Source: JACNJF01 sp050291745 (lineage in GTDB: Bacteria > Pseudomonadota > Gammaproteobacteria > GCA-001735895). From it: a stretch of 64,000 nucleotides of DNA. The notes under the pieces are model-generated. The model made no database searches and had not been told where the DNA came from. It worked only from the letters and a program-made list of their open reading frames with translations. Below, piece by piece: positions 9,137-16,924 of the stretch. The position numbers were made by a program, and so were the translations under genes. Position 1 is the first letter of the stretch. Each line of letters starts with the position of its first letter. The stretch covers positions 16,807-80,806 of the forward strand of contig JBNKKI010000173.1 in the NCBI GenBank assembly GCA_050291745.1, given 5' to 3'.

Positions 9137-9472
9137 TTCAGGCTAAAACTATTCCTTTTTACCTGGATGAGTTTAATAAGGCGGGAGTGAAACAGTGGAA
9201 AACTTGACCCAGTATCAGTAACTGTCTATTGGCTGTTTGCTATATGTGAACGGTTATACAGAGGAAATTAGAGTTTAGAAAAGGAGATGAATGTGCTGTT
9301 ATGAATGAAAATCCCTATGCTATTGTTGGTTGAGTAAGCAAGGAGAGTCTCCCCCAGGCTTTTCATAGAACCGTAAGTGAAGCTATCGATTTATACGGTT
9401 CTTATTATCATTCAGTCAAACACGTAACAAACTCCAGTGCACAAAATAATTAGGGTAGTTGCACTTAATTCG
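9137..9472. other. Gene-free stretch with a degraded group II intron-like segment on the minus strand
   Basis: No protein gene is supported. Read on the minus strand, 9315-9402 contains a hairpin (AACCGTAT ... TTACGGTTCT) followed by TATGAAAAGCCTGGGGGAGA and a CTTACTCAACC box. This order and wording resemble the conserved segment of bacterial group II introns next to the reverse-transcriptase ORF (GAGCCGTATGA...TCACGTACGGTTC). No reverse-transcriptase ORF or full intron remains. A second inverted repeat AGTGCA/TGCACT lies at about 9436-9464. The assignment is from memory of the motif and is tentative. Confidence 0.4.
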
Positions 9473-9523
9473 CTTCACTAACAATGGATTAAGTCGCGAC
9501 TGCGCGCGGCCTATCCATTTTTG
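9473..9523. repeat. attC-like (integron recombination site) imperfect hairpin
   Basis: The ends CTAACAA and TTGTTAG are perfect inverted repeats, followed inward by TGGAT/ATCCA and a GC-rich core (GTCGCGACTGCGCGCGGC). This mirrors attC sites, with simple R''/R' core sites at the ends and two inner paired boxes separated by unpaired bases. The stop codon of the PEP-CTERM gene lies inside it, as is common for cassette genes. No integrase gene or second attC is in the window. A fortuitous terminator hairpin is the alternative. Confidence 0.45.
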
Positions 9524-10140
9524 TTAGAATTTTTTCTATTAATCCTACAAGTGTAAAGGCCAGCTAAACCTGTAACAAACAGTAGTAAAACCGCAGGTGC
9601 AGGTACCGAACTTATAGTACCGCTGACGTTGGAAGAAAGATTACCGAACTGGGTTTGAAAGCCCTGGGAGGCGCTTACGCGAAACTTGTCAATCGAACTA
9701 TTAAGAACCAGATCAAACAATTCGGATGAGCTACCTGGAGAAAAAAATGGATTTGTGCCTATGTTAAATTGAATACTGAAGAGAGAAGCCGAGATGCCAT
9801 TAATAGTTGGGCCACTACCTGTAAAATCCAAAAGGAACCAGCCTGCTGAATTGATCGTTGATATAGAAGCTCCTTCAGCATTAAACGTTTGCGCCCCAAA
9901 AACGCTATCAATCCAGTCAAATGTCCCAGTAACATTATCTATCACTGATGAGCCTATGGTTCCAGAACCAATGTTGAAGGTAACGTTTGAAGTTAGTGTT
10001 GTGCCAATAGGTAATAAATCTGTAGCTATTGAAAGGCCATCGGTCATATCAGCAGATGCATTTACTGAAATCAACGATGCTTGAACATTAGCTGTAAAGG
10101 CTAGTGCTAATGCACATACCAGTGAATAAAAGATTTTCAT
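9511..10140 (-). CDS. PEP-CTERM-type exported surface protein
   Basis: This 209-residue protein has a signal peptide (MKIFYSLVCALALAFTANVQA), a serine/threonine/glycine-rich extracellular region without enzyme motifs, and a C-terminal sorting signal: VPAPAVLLLFVTGLAGLY, then CRINRKN. VPAP is a known variant of the VPEP motif. Such proteins are processed by an exosortase in the inner membrane and are tied to exopolysaccharide production. No exosortase gene is in this window, so the machinery must be elsewhere if the signal works. The gene ends inside an attC-like hairpin. Its own promoter probably lies in the AT-rich 10141-10290 interval. Confidence 0.75.
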   Translation of the reverse strand: MKIFYSLVCALALAFTANVQASLISVNASADMTDGLSIATDLLPIGTTLTSNVTFNIGSGTIGSSVIDNVTGTFDWIDSVFGAQTFNAEGASISTINSAGWFLLDFTGSGPTINGISASLFSIQFNIGTNPFFSPGSSSELFDLVLNSSIDKFRVSASQGFQTQFGNLSSNVSGTISSVPAPAVLLLFVTGLAGLYTCRINRKNSNKNG

Positions 10141-10292
10141 ATATACTCCGTGTTGTATTATTTTTTAAACTCTAGCAGTTTAAAAAAAGGAAGCAAAAAT
10201 ATACAAATATAGTTGGATTCCTTCAATTTCCGTAATATTACTTTTTGTTTAGAATATATTAATGGGCAGACAATGGTAATGTCAATGAATTA

Positions 10293-10517
10293 ATGAACAA
10301 GATAGAGAAAGAAAAATGTCTTGAAATAATTGCTCTCCACAATCGAGGTGACGGTGTTATTGGTGCTAGCGATGATATGGAAGATATTATTAATCTATTG
10401 AATGGACGAAAAGAATTTGAAGTTGAAGTTCAGACTTTGACTAAGGAGTTGAAAGAATTTCTCAGAGATGAAGCCGAAGCTTTCTTGCCTGGTCCGTCAT
10501 TAAGCGAAGCAATATGA
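10293..10517 (+). CDS. Small hypothetical protein (74 residues)
   Basis: MNKIEKEKCLEIIALHNRGD... is a hydrophilic, acidic, probably helical cytosolic protein (LTKELKEFLRDEAEAFLPG near the C-terminus). No family was recognised and no clear ribosome-binding site precedes the ATG. Codon use is compatible with a real gene. It stands alone among mobile-element debris. Confidence 0.4.
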   Translation: MNKIEKEKCLEIIALHNRGDGVIGASDDMEDIINLLNGRKEFEVEVQTLTKELKEFLRDEAEAFLPGPSLSEAI

Positions 10518-10655
10518 TGGCATTTACTACCAGATGAAATTTTTCAGAAGTTGAGGGCTATTACCCGATTATAAAATAATGTGGCACAATTGATGACTAA
10601 AGAAAGCTAATTAGTGTAGAGCTATTTTTAAATATATTGTTGGAGAGCGAAGCCT

Positions 10656-10678
10656 GTCCCTGGCTGCAAGCCAGGACG
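10656..10678. other. Strong hairpin in gene-free stretch
   Basis: CCTGGCT-GCA-AGCCAGG forms a tight stem with a three-base loop, extended by GTC/GAC around a bulge. It lies in the 228-base gap between the small ORF and a pseudogene. It could be the terminator of the small ORF, though it lacks a T-run. Nothing else is recognised from 10518 to 10745. Confidence 0.35.
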
Positions 10679-10745
10679 TGGACTTTATTTATAGTAAATA
10701 GCTTGATCGACTAATTAGGGTCAAAGTAATATAAGAGTTTTTAAA

Positions 10746-11036
10746 ATGATATCGAATATACTTAGAAAATCACAAAATGATAAGTCTTCAATATTATGAA
10801 AAGAAAATTTAAATTATTTATATTGGCAAAAACTTCAAACAAATAAAATATTTAGAAATAATAAGGAAAAAAATGGAGAAAATACTGTTGCTTTTATTAG
10901 TCAAGGATCTTGTGAATGGGAAGAAGTTTATTCTACTGATGCTTTAAACCACAAACAAATATTCCTAAGAATGATTTCTGATGCAGCTATTGATACTAAT
11001 TATCTGGAGGAAATTTATTTTAATGTTTTTAAATAA
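10746..11036 (+). pseudogene. 97-codon ORF broken by an in-frame TGA
   Basis: Reading from ATG 10746 gives MISNILRKSQNDKSSIL, then TGA at 10797-10799. The same frame stays open for a further 78 codons (KENLNYLYWQKLQTNK ... AAIDTNYLEEIYFNVFK) to TAA at 11034. The length and the plausible protein text after the stop suggest a small gene inactivated by one substitution, not chance, in this AT-rich stretch. No family was recognised. A second short open stretch follows in another frame (11038-11165, including VYLVRYLLSSTDWRKEKLL), which may be further debris. Confidence 0.4.
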
Positions 11037-11220
11037 TATGCTTAAATGGAAACGTATATCTTGTGCGCTATCTTTTGAGCTCAACAGATTGGCGTAAAGA
11101 GAAATTATTATAAATATTGAATGAGTTGGGGCTTTCAAGAAAGGTGATTAGTACTGGTAAATAGAACCAGAGTACATTTTTTGTGAAACTTTAACTATCA
11201 AGTCTGAGGAAGGTTAAGAA

Positions 11221-11421
11221 GTGGAGCGACATAATAAGCTAAAGTACAGAGACACCACGGGGTCTGTTTATTGGTTAAGTACTCAGCAAATTCTTAAATA
11301 CGATACCCTTTATAAAGAGAGTAGTAAGGTGAATGACGGCATAGTTTATAGTCTTTTATATACTCAACTCAAGCTTCATTTTTGGCTGTTATATTGTCAA
11401 AAGCTCTGTAGTGTACATTAA
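11221..11421 (+). CDS. Doubtful small ORF (66 residues) ending at a mobile-element target site
   Basis: It starts at GTG with AGGAAGG 8 bases upstream, and encodes MERHNKLKYRDTTGSVYWLS... without a recognised domain. Its TAA stop is part of the ATTAA duplicated by the family B element at 11422, so the original reading frame may have been longer. It may equally be a fragment of the decayed gene(s) just upstream. Confidence 0.25.
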   Translation: MERHNKLKYRDTTGSVYWLSTQQILKYDTLYKESSKVNDGIVYSLLYTQLKLHFWLLYCQKLCSVH

Positions 11422-11632
11422 CCTAGAAAAATCAGTTGAATCATGAAAGTCTACGTAACAGCTTAATGCAGCTGATAAAATCAAAAACACAGTCTTCACC
11501 AATCAGCTGACTACGGTGTTTTTAATTTGCCGGCAATTGCTCCTGCATTGCTCTAACTACAGCCATCCCCGGCTTAGACCAGGCAAATCAATCTGTTACG
11601 CATCTTTTTCACGCTCAACTGGTTTTTCTAGG
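11422..11632 (+). repeat. Family B inverted-repeat element, full length (211 bp)
   Basis: Left end CCTAGAAAAATCAGTTGA and right end TCAACTGGTTTTTCTAGG are 18-bp inverted repeats with one mismatch. Perfect ATTAA direct repeats (11417-11421 and 11633-11637) show a 5-bp target duplication. The interior holds inverted segments (AGCTGATAAAATCAAAAACA with TGTTTTTAATTTGCCGG-type partner). There is no transposase. It lies directly upstream of the beta-barrel-like gene, and an open frame runs out of it into that gene. Confidence 0.9.
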
Positions 11633-11656
11633 ATTAAAGAATTAAATAAATTTCAT

Positions 11657-12343
11657 ATGATAAGAGTAATTACGTCCATAATTTTTTTATATCTGGCCAG
11701 TTTTTCACAAATGTCATATTCAAATGAAGATAGTGAGGAGACGACTTTATATGATCGCTTTATCCAAAATACTTTTAGTATACAGATGAAAGATATTAAA
11801 TCCGGAATATCAATTACAAACTCAGCGGTAATTTTTAGATATGACGAGCCAATTGGAGCTGGCGTTATAGATCTGGTTGCTAAGTTAGATGGTATAGACT
11901 TTTCATACAATCAATATTTTACTAACCAGTTTGGTGTTGAGTATGGAGTATATTATGGTAGTACAGATGTTCTATATTATGATTTTCTAAAAAAGAAAGA
12001 TGAAAAGAAATATATATTTTCTGTTCCTATGTCTAGTTATTCTGATTATAGAAATGTGAGTGTTTACGGAATAAGAAGTACAATTATTGGTGGATTATAT
12101 CTTCGAGATCCAGGATTCCGGGTGTTTCTTGGGTTAGGGGGATATTTAGATTATATTGAGTTAGATAGAGTAGATGGTCGTAGTTTAGTTGAAATCGATA
12201 TCGGTTCAGCTATTAAATTCGGGTTAGGGTATAATTGGGAAAAAATTTCTGTAGATTTTTGGGGAAGTGTTAGGTCAGATGGGCCCACTGGATTTAGCTC
12301 GAAAACAGCACAAGGTGGATGGCGGCTCACCTATTATTTTTGA
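11657..12343 (+). CDS. Probable small outer-membrane beta-barrel protein
   Basis: From the ATG at 11657 this is 228 residues: a signal peptide (MIRVITSIIFLYLASFSQMSYS) followed by alternating polar/hydrophobic strands rich in Tyr, Gly and Ser. It ends in RLTYYF, a C-terminal aromatic Phe typical of outer-membrane barrels recognised by BamA. The glycine-rich strands (FLGLGGYLDYIEL, IKFGLGYNWEKISVDFWGSV) resemble small OmpA/OmpW-like barrels, but I cannot assign a family. The frame is open upstream into the family B repeat (to 11516), but that extension would bury the signal peptide, so I reject it. Confidence 0.6.
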   Translation: MIRVITSIIFLYLASFSQMSYSNEDSEETTLYDRFIQNTFSIQMKDIKSGISITNSAVIFRYDEPIGAGVIDLVAKLDGIDFSYNQYFTNQFGVEYGVYYGSTDVLYYDFLKKKDEKKYIFSVPMSSYSDYRNVSVYGIRSTIIGGLYLRDPGFRVFLGLGGYLDYIELDRVDGRSLVEIDIGSAIKFGLGYNWEKISVDFWGSVRSDGPTGFSSKTAQGGWRLTYYF

Positions 12344-12677
12344 TAATATGAAATTATTTTACATATTTTTTATTTTACCAATGATGAGATTGTTAACGGG
12401 TTAACCTTATAAGCTGGCGGCTTAAGTTGAAAATAGGATAAATTTTAGAGGTAAAATCTTATTTGATGGAATCCAGATTCAAACATCTTTTTAAGATGCA
12501 GTAACTGAGCTTGAGTTAACAGAAAAAAGACAGAGAAGTTGCTCTTAAGTAGAGAAATTAATAAGCCCAGGAACAGGGGCAGATAGTAATATCAGAGATA
12601 CTCATAATTTTATGAAAAAACTGATTAAAGGTTGTCGAGATAGAATTATTCCAAACTATGTCCCTTGTGATCATAAT
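12344..12677. other. Gene-free stretch
   Basis: No supported gene, RNA or clear hairpin was seen between the beta-barrel-like gene and the family A element. A minus-strand frame starting in the element (12558-12773) is composed partly of repeat sequence and is not a gene. Confidence 0.5.
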
Positions 12678-12912
12678 CCTAGATTCCGCAGATGACCGCT
12701 CGCAATAGAGGTTAACCCACTGTTTCATAAACCATGACAGTTGATTTGTATAATCACCTAATCGGTGCATCACGCTACGGACTGAATTGCAGGTTTGAGG
12801 CGGCGTATCTCTTCGTTGTAACTCCTTGGAATAGCTCGCTATTCCGCGTCGTTACGCCTTGATCTACACCACCTCAAACGCACAATCAATTCGTCCAACT
12901 ACGGATTCTAGG
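12678..12912 (-). repeat. Family A inverted-repeat element, full length (235 bp)
   Basis: Ends CCTAGATTCCGCAGATGACC and CAACTACGGATTCTAGG are inverted. Perfect ATAAT direct repeats (12673-12677 and 12913-12917) flank it. The centre carries the palindrome GGAATAGCTCGCTATTCC flanked by AACTCCTT and GCGTCGTTACG, giving a long hairpin in the RNA. It has no coding capacity. It is in the opposite orientation to the copies at 4882, 52897 and 55950. Confidence 0.9.
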
Positions 12913-13069
12913 ATAATCAAAGCTTTGCAATGAATGCAGGCTGCAAAAATCTTAAGGGCTTAAGAGACTAAAGTTAAAAAACCAGGATTTAAGTTAGATC
13001 AAGAAATTTATTGAAAAAAAACATCATAAAAGGCAAAGTGATGTTTTTAATAGTAATCTCAAGCTTAAT

Positions 13070-13280
13070 CCTAGAAAAATCAGTTGAATCATGAAAGTCT
13101 ATGTAACATCTTAATGCACCTGATAAAATCAAAAACACACTCTTCACCAATCAGGTGACTATGGTGTTTTTGATTTGCCGGCAATTGCTCCTGCATTGCT
13201 CTAACTACAGCCATCTCTGGCTTAGACCAGGCGCATCAATCTGTTACGCATCTTTTTCACGCTCAACTGATTTTTCTAGG
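13070..13280 (+). repeat. Family B inverted-repeat element, full length (211 bp)
   Basis: Left end CCTAGAAAAATCAGTTGA, right end TCAACTGATTTTTCTAGG (perfect 18-bp inverted repeat). Perfect TTAAT target duplications (13065-13069, 13281-13285). It is nearly identical to the copy at 11422, so insertion or amplification was recent. It lies directly upstream of the lipoprotein gene in the same orientation as the copy upstream of the beta-barrel-like gene. Confidence 0.92.
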
Positions 13281-13346
13281 TTAATGGAATCATGTCCTGT
13301 ATGGTCTTTTTCTACAGCCTCATTATATAAAAAAGGAAAAACTGAA

Positions 13347-14237
13347 ATGATTAATAAATATTTAGTACTACCAGTTCTATTCAGCATTATATTATCGGGT
13401 TGTGGTGGCTCAGGTGATAAGGAGGATGAACTAATTTTAGGTGATCTTTATGACAAAAAACCTGGAGATGTGTTTACAACATCAAGAACCATAAATCTTG
13501 CATATTCAAATGGACAAAATGCTGAAGTCAGCGCTACTGGGGAAAGTACATATTCTGATATTAGTGATATTCCTTCTAAATATGATTATTCAAACTCTAA
13601 TAATGGTCCATATGTGCTAGAAACTTTTAAAATAGATGATGAACCTTTTCAATTGTTTTATATGACAGAATCTGGCGATAGTATTATTGACGACGATTTT
13701 GAATTTTTTTCGAGTGTTGAATATAGGACTGAAAGCGGTAAGGCTAAACCTGAGAATATTTATATGGGTGATGAATTTAGTTATAATATAAATTCAACTT
13801 TATTCGATTCTCAATCAGGAGTAGAAGCAGGTTATGAAATCCAAAATATAGATTTTACTGTGTTAAAGGTAGAGCAATTGATAGTGCCTGCAGGTTCATT
13901 TAATGCTGTTAAAATCGGATATAGCTTTTCTTCCACAACTTCAGAGAATGCTGTTGTTAATACGATGTCAGAAACAGGTTACGTGTGGTTTGATACTACA
14001 AATGGCTTTCTTCTTAAAGAAGAGAAAAATGGAAATATGACACTAAACGAATTAAGTCTAACGGCGACATTTTCAGCAGAGACTATATTGCAGAGTTATT
14101 CAATTTCTCAAAATAAATCAGCTAAAAATAGTTCTGCTGCAAGAGCAGGTAAGAATTCGTCACTTATAGATATCAATCCATTGTTTATTTATCATAATAT
14201 AAAGCAGAATATCCAAAAGCTTAGTTTGCTAAAATAA
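13347..14237 (+). CDS. Hypothetical lipoprotein
   Basis: From the ATG at 13347, preceded by AAAAGGAAAA, the product is 296 residues with a lipoprotein signal peptide ending in the lipobox LSGC; glycine at +2 is compatible with outer-membrane sorting. The mature part is acidic and Ser/Tyr-rich, with no recognised enzyme motif. The segment VPAGSFNAVKIGYSF followed by GYVWFDTTNGFLLKEE resembles the beta-sandwich of DUF3108-like or LolA-like envelope proteins, only loosely. The open frame starting at 13155 inside the family B repeat is not the real N-terminus. Confidence 0.6.
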   Translation: MINKYLVLPVLFSIILSGCGGSGDKEDELILGDLYDKKPGDVFTTSRTINLAYSNGQNAEVSATGESTYSDISDIPSKYDYSNSNNGPYVLETFKIDDEPFQLFYMTESGDSIIDDDFEFFSSVEYRTESGKAKPENIYMGDEFSYNINSTLFDSQSGVEAGYEIQNIDFTVLKVEQLIVPAGSFNAVKIGYSFSSTTSENAVVNTMSETGYVWFDTTNGFLLKEEKNGNMTLNELSLTATFSAETILQSYSISQNKSAKNSSAARAGKNSSLIDINPLFIYHNIKQNIQKLSLLK

Positions 14238-14319
14238 AACTGGATAACTCGTAGATTGTTCTGCAGTATTCAAAACGCTTTCTCTATAAACTTTAAAGAT
14301 ATTCCTGGAATATAACAGA

Positions 14320-15087
14320 ATGGCACAGCGAAAAATATCAGATAAAGAAACTATAGATCTTTCTGGTAAATCTAACTTTAGTGATTTATCTCCGTTAAGT
14401 AACTTTACAAAGATGCAACGACTTGATTTATCTGATACAGCTGTTGAAGATCTCAGTCCTATTGCTAATTGTCGACAGTTAAAAGTGCTTCGCTTATCCC
14501 GTTCCCCGGTTAAAGACCTTAGTCCTATTGCTTCTCTAACAGAACTGGAAGAATTGCAAATTCAACAAACTCTGGTAAATGATCTGTCACCATTGACGCA
14601 GCTTAATAAGCTTCAATGGCTAAGAGCATCACATTGCTTTTTTACCGATATCCAGGCGCTTCGTGGAAAAAATGAGCTTGGACGACTTGAAATATCGAAT
14701 TGCCCGGTTAAAGATTTTTCACCACTTAAGGATATAAGCTCTTTAGTCATGCTTGTGTTACTTAATACGGGTTTTGACGATTGCTCACTGCTGTCAAATA
14801 ATACTGGACTGGCAAATCTTAATTTAGCACGAACCGAGATCAGCAATATTGATGCTCTTGCTGGTCTTGCTAAGCTGTGGCGTTTAGACCTTCAAGGTAC
14901 TGTAATCTCTGATTACTCCGCTTTACTGGGACTTGCAAAATTAAGCGAGCTTTCTGTTGGGGATTATCTGAGCAAAGAAGAGTATGGTGGCTTAGATAAT
15001 ATTCCAGTATCAGAGTTAAACCTGAACTGGGAAACATTTTCTGGTGAAGATGAAGTGCAAGCGTTTATTTCTTCGCGTATGTCTTAA
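14320..15087 (+). CDS. Cytosolic leucine-rich-repeat protein (internalin/SDS22-type repeats)
   Basis: 255 residues made almost entirely of 21-23-residue repeats of the form L..L.LS.T.V.DLSPIA.C..L (for example MQRLDLSDTAVEDLSPIANC, LKVLRLSRSPVKDLSPIASL, LEELQIQQTLVNDLSPLTQL, LWRLDLQGTVISDYSALLGL). About nine repeats cover residues 15-215, and a short C-terminal cap follows. There is no signal peptide, cell-wall anchor or membrane segment, unlike secreted internalins, so it should act as a protein-binding scaffold inside the cell. The partner is unknown. It follows the lipoprotein gene by 82 bases and could share its transcript. Confidence 0.75.
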   Translation: MAQRKISDKETIDLSGKSNFSDLSPLSNFTKMQRLDLSDTAVEDLSPIANCRQLKVLRLSRSPVKDLSPIASLTELEELQIQQTLVNDLSPLTQLNKLQWLRASHCFFTDIQALRGKNELGRLEISNCPVKDFSPLKDISSLVMLVLLNTGFDDCSLLSNNTGLANLNLARTEISNIDALAGLAKLWRLDLQGTVISDYSALLGLAKLSELSVGDYLSKEEYGGLDNIPVSELNLNWETFSGEDEVQAFISSRMS

Positions 15088-15264
15088 GGATATTCTGGGT
15101 TGGGTGTATTGAGGAATGAAATAGTTTCAATCAAGGTGCCAGAGCTCAGGTAAATAAATCCATTCGCAGATGACTTATTGACGTTTAATTTTTTAAAATA
15201 GGGATTAATTTGATGTAAGTTTGATGTTGCTGTTTGATTTTTTGTGTCTGGAACCATTTATATT

Positions 15265-16161
15265 TTAACGGGGTTTAACTGATTTTTTAGGATTATATCG
15301 CTGTACCAGTAAGCCGCCTACAATAAGAACGAGGCCTATAAATGTGCTGGGTACAATGTTCTCAGCTAATATGAAATGTATAAAAACCAGAGAAAGAAAT
15401 GGCGAAAGAAAAATTAAATTACTGATACTGGCTGTATTGTCAGTAAGTTTCATTGCCAGTAGCCACAGAACGAAGCAGATACCCATTTCAAATAAACCAA
15501 CATAGGCAGCTCCAAGAATACCTTCGATAGGAATTATTCTGGGCGTTTCCATCACGAAATAATAGATCAGCATAAAAGGCAGACTGCAGATAAAATTGAT
15601 AAATAAACCCACCACTGGATCACGATGATCACGGGTATTAAAAATCCAGTACAGTGACCAGATGACCGTACTGACCAGTGCTAGAATTACGCCAAAGCTG
15701 TCAGTGAAATTCAGTTGTAGAAGTTTTCCTTCGGTAGAAATCACCACCACACCGAGATAACTGATGATTAAGGCCAGCCATTGATTTCTACTGATTTTAT
15801 GTTTTAACAATGGTACCGATAACAGCGAAAGCATGATCGCCCAGGTGTAATTGATTGGCTGGGCCTGTTGAGCTGGTAAACGCTCGTAAGCTTCAAACAG
15901 AATCAAATAATATAAAAATGGGCTTAGAAATCCAAGTACAATAGATAGTAGAAAATCCTGTTTTGTGGATTTAAAAACCTGCTGAAATTTTCCCTGTTGA
16001 ATGAGGATAACTGCAAGCACGGCAGTAGAAAAAAAAGTGGAATAAAGCAGTAACTCAATGGTGCTAAGATACTGCAATGACAACTTGAAAGCTGTTGCTA
16101 CTGTAGACCAGAACAGGACTGCTGTCAGCGCATATAAAACTGCACGGTGCTGTTCAGTCAT
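15265..16161 (-). CDS. EamA/DMT-superfamily transporter
   Basis: 298 residues with ten predicted membrane helices in two EamA repeats (ALTAVLFWSTVATAFKLSLQYLS at the start; LALVSTVIWSLYWIFNTRDHRDP at mid-protein). It lies 40 bases downstream of the amino-acid ABC ATPase and reads the same way, so it is probably the last gene of that operon. That suggests an exporter for an amino acid or a breakdown product of it, but the substrate is unknown. It shares only general family features with the EamA protein at 6523. Confidence 0.85.
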   Translation of the reverse strand: MTEQHRAVLYALTAVLFWSTVATAFKLSLQYLSTIELLLYSTFFSTAVLAVILIQQGKFQQVFKSTKQDFLLSIVLGFLSPFLYYLILFEAYERLPAQQAQPINYTWAIMLSLLSVPLLKHKISRNQWLALIISYLGVVVISTEGKLLQLNFTDSFGVILALVSTVIWSLYWIFNTRDHRDPVVGLFINFICSLPFMLIYYFVMETPRIIPIEGILGAAYVGLFEMGICFVLWLLAMKLTDNTASISNLIFLSPFLSLVFIHFILAENIVPSTFIGLVLIVGGLLVQRYNPKKSVKPR

Positions 16162-16201
16162 TGATTTTATCCATGAAAATGTTCAGCTAATTTTTTAAGG
16201 T

Positions 16202-16924
16202 TTAAAGAACTTTACTTAAAAATTGCCGGGTTGTTTCTTTTTGCGGATTAGAAATTACCTGTTCTGGAGGTCCGATTTCTTCAATAATGCCCTGGTTAAA
16301 AAATGCAACTTCATCAGATACTTCGCGCGCAAAAGCGATTTCATGGGTGACACAGATCATCGTCATACCGTCATCTCTTAGCATTCGTAAAGTATCCAGT
16401 ACTTCTCCGACCAGTTCCGGGTCGAGTGCAGAAGTAATTTCATCAAACAGCATGTAATCCGGTTTCATGGCTAAGGCACGTGCTATCGCCAGCCTTTGTT
16501 GCTGACCACCTGACATCTTGGTCGGGTAGACATCAAATTTATCGCCCAGGCCCACATGTTTAAGCTCCTTTTTAGCAATTTCCATTGCTTCTTCTTTGCT
16601 CATTTTTTTAACAATTCTTGGGGCAAGAGCAGCATTTTCCAGTACGGTTAAATGCGGAAATGAATTCCATTGCTGGAAAACCATCCCCAGTTTCTGGCGA
16701 AGTTTATCCTTGTTGGTATTCTTATGATGAACTTCAATATCATCAACAATAATTTTACCCTGCTGAATCTCTTCAATTGCATTAATGCAATATAGCAGAG
16801 TTGATTTTCCACTTCCTGAACCACCGATGATACTGAGTACTTCACCTTTATTGACATCCAGATCAATACCTTTTAATACTTCAAGTTCTCCGAAGGATTT
16901 ATGTACATTGCGAATATTAATCAT
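16202..16924 (-). CDS. Polar amino-acid ABC transporter ATPase (GlnQ/ArtP-like)
   Basis: A 240-residue ATPase with Walker A GGSGSGKST (34-42), Q-loop VFQQWNSFPHLTV, signature MSGGQQQRLAIARAL and Walker B MLFDEITSALDPE, then the H-loop VTHE. The GSGSGKST-LL form and length match the PAAT (polar amino acid) subgroup such as GlnQ and HisP. It overlaps the upstream permease gene by 4 bases (ATGA), so translation is probably coupled. It powers the importer formed with the two permeases and the binding protein encoded upstream. Confidence 0.93.
   Translation of the reverse strand: MINIRNVHKSFGELEVLKGIDLDVNKGEVLSIIGGSGSGKSTLLYCINAIEEIQQGKIIVDDIEVHHKNTNKDKLRQKLGMVFQQWNSFPHLTVLENAALAPRIVKKMSKEEAMEIAKKELKHVGLGDKFDVYPTKMSGGQQQRLAIARALAMKPDYMLFDEITSALDPELVGEVLDTLRMLRDDGMTMICVTHEIAFAREVSDEVAFFNQGIIEEIGPPEQVISNPQKETTRQFLSKVL

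Noticed and set aside
10650..10690. Hairpin as a second attC site
   Set aside because: It is a simple stem without TAAC/GTTA core ends or unpaired bases, so it does not fit attC.
12558..12773. 71-residue minus-strand open frame
   Set aside because: It lies mostly within the family A element; the sequence recurs in other copies with different frames, so it is repeat sequence and not a gene.
13155..13346. Upstream extension of the lipoprotein frame (and the same at 11516-11656 for the beta-barrel-like gene)
   Set aside because: The extension is family B repeat sequence and would bury real signal peptides; internal ATGs with better context were chosen.
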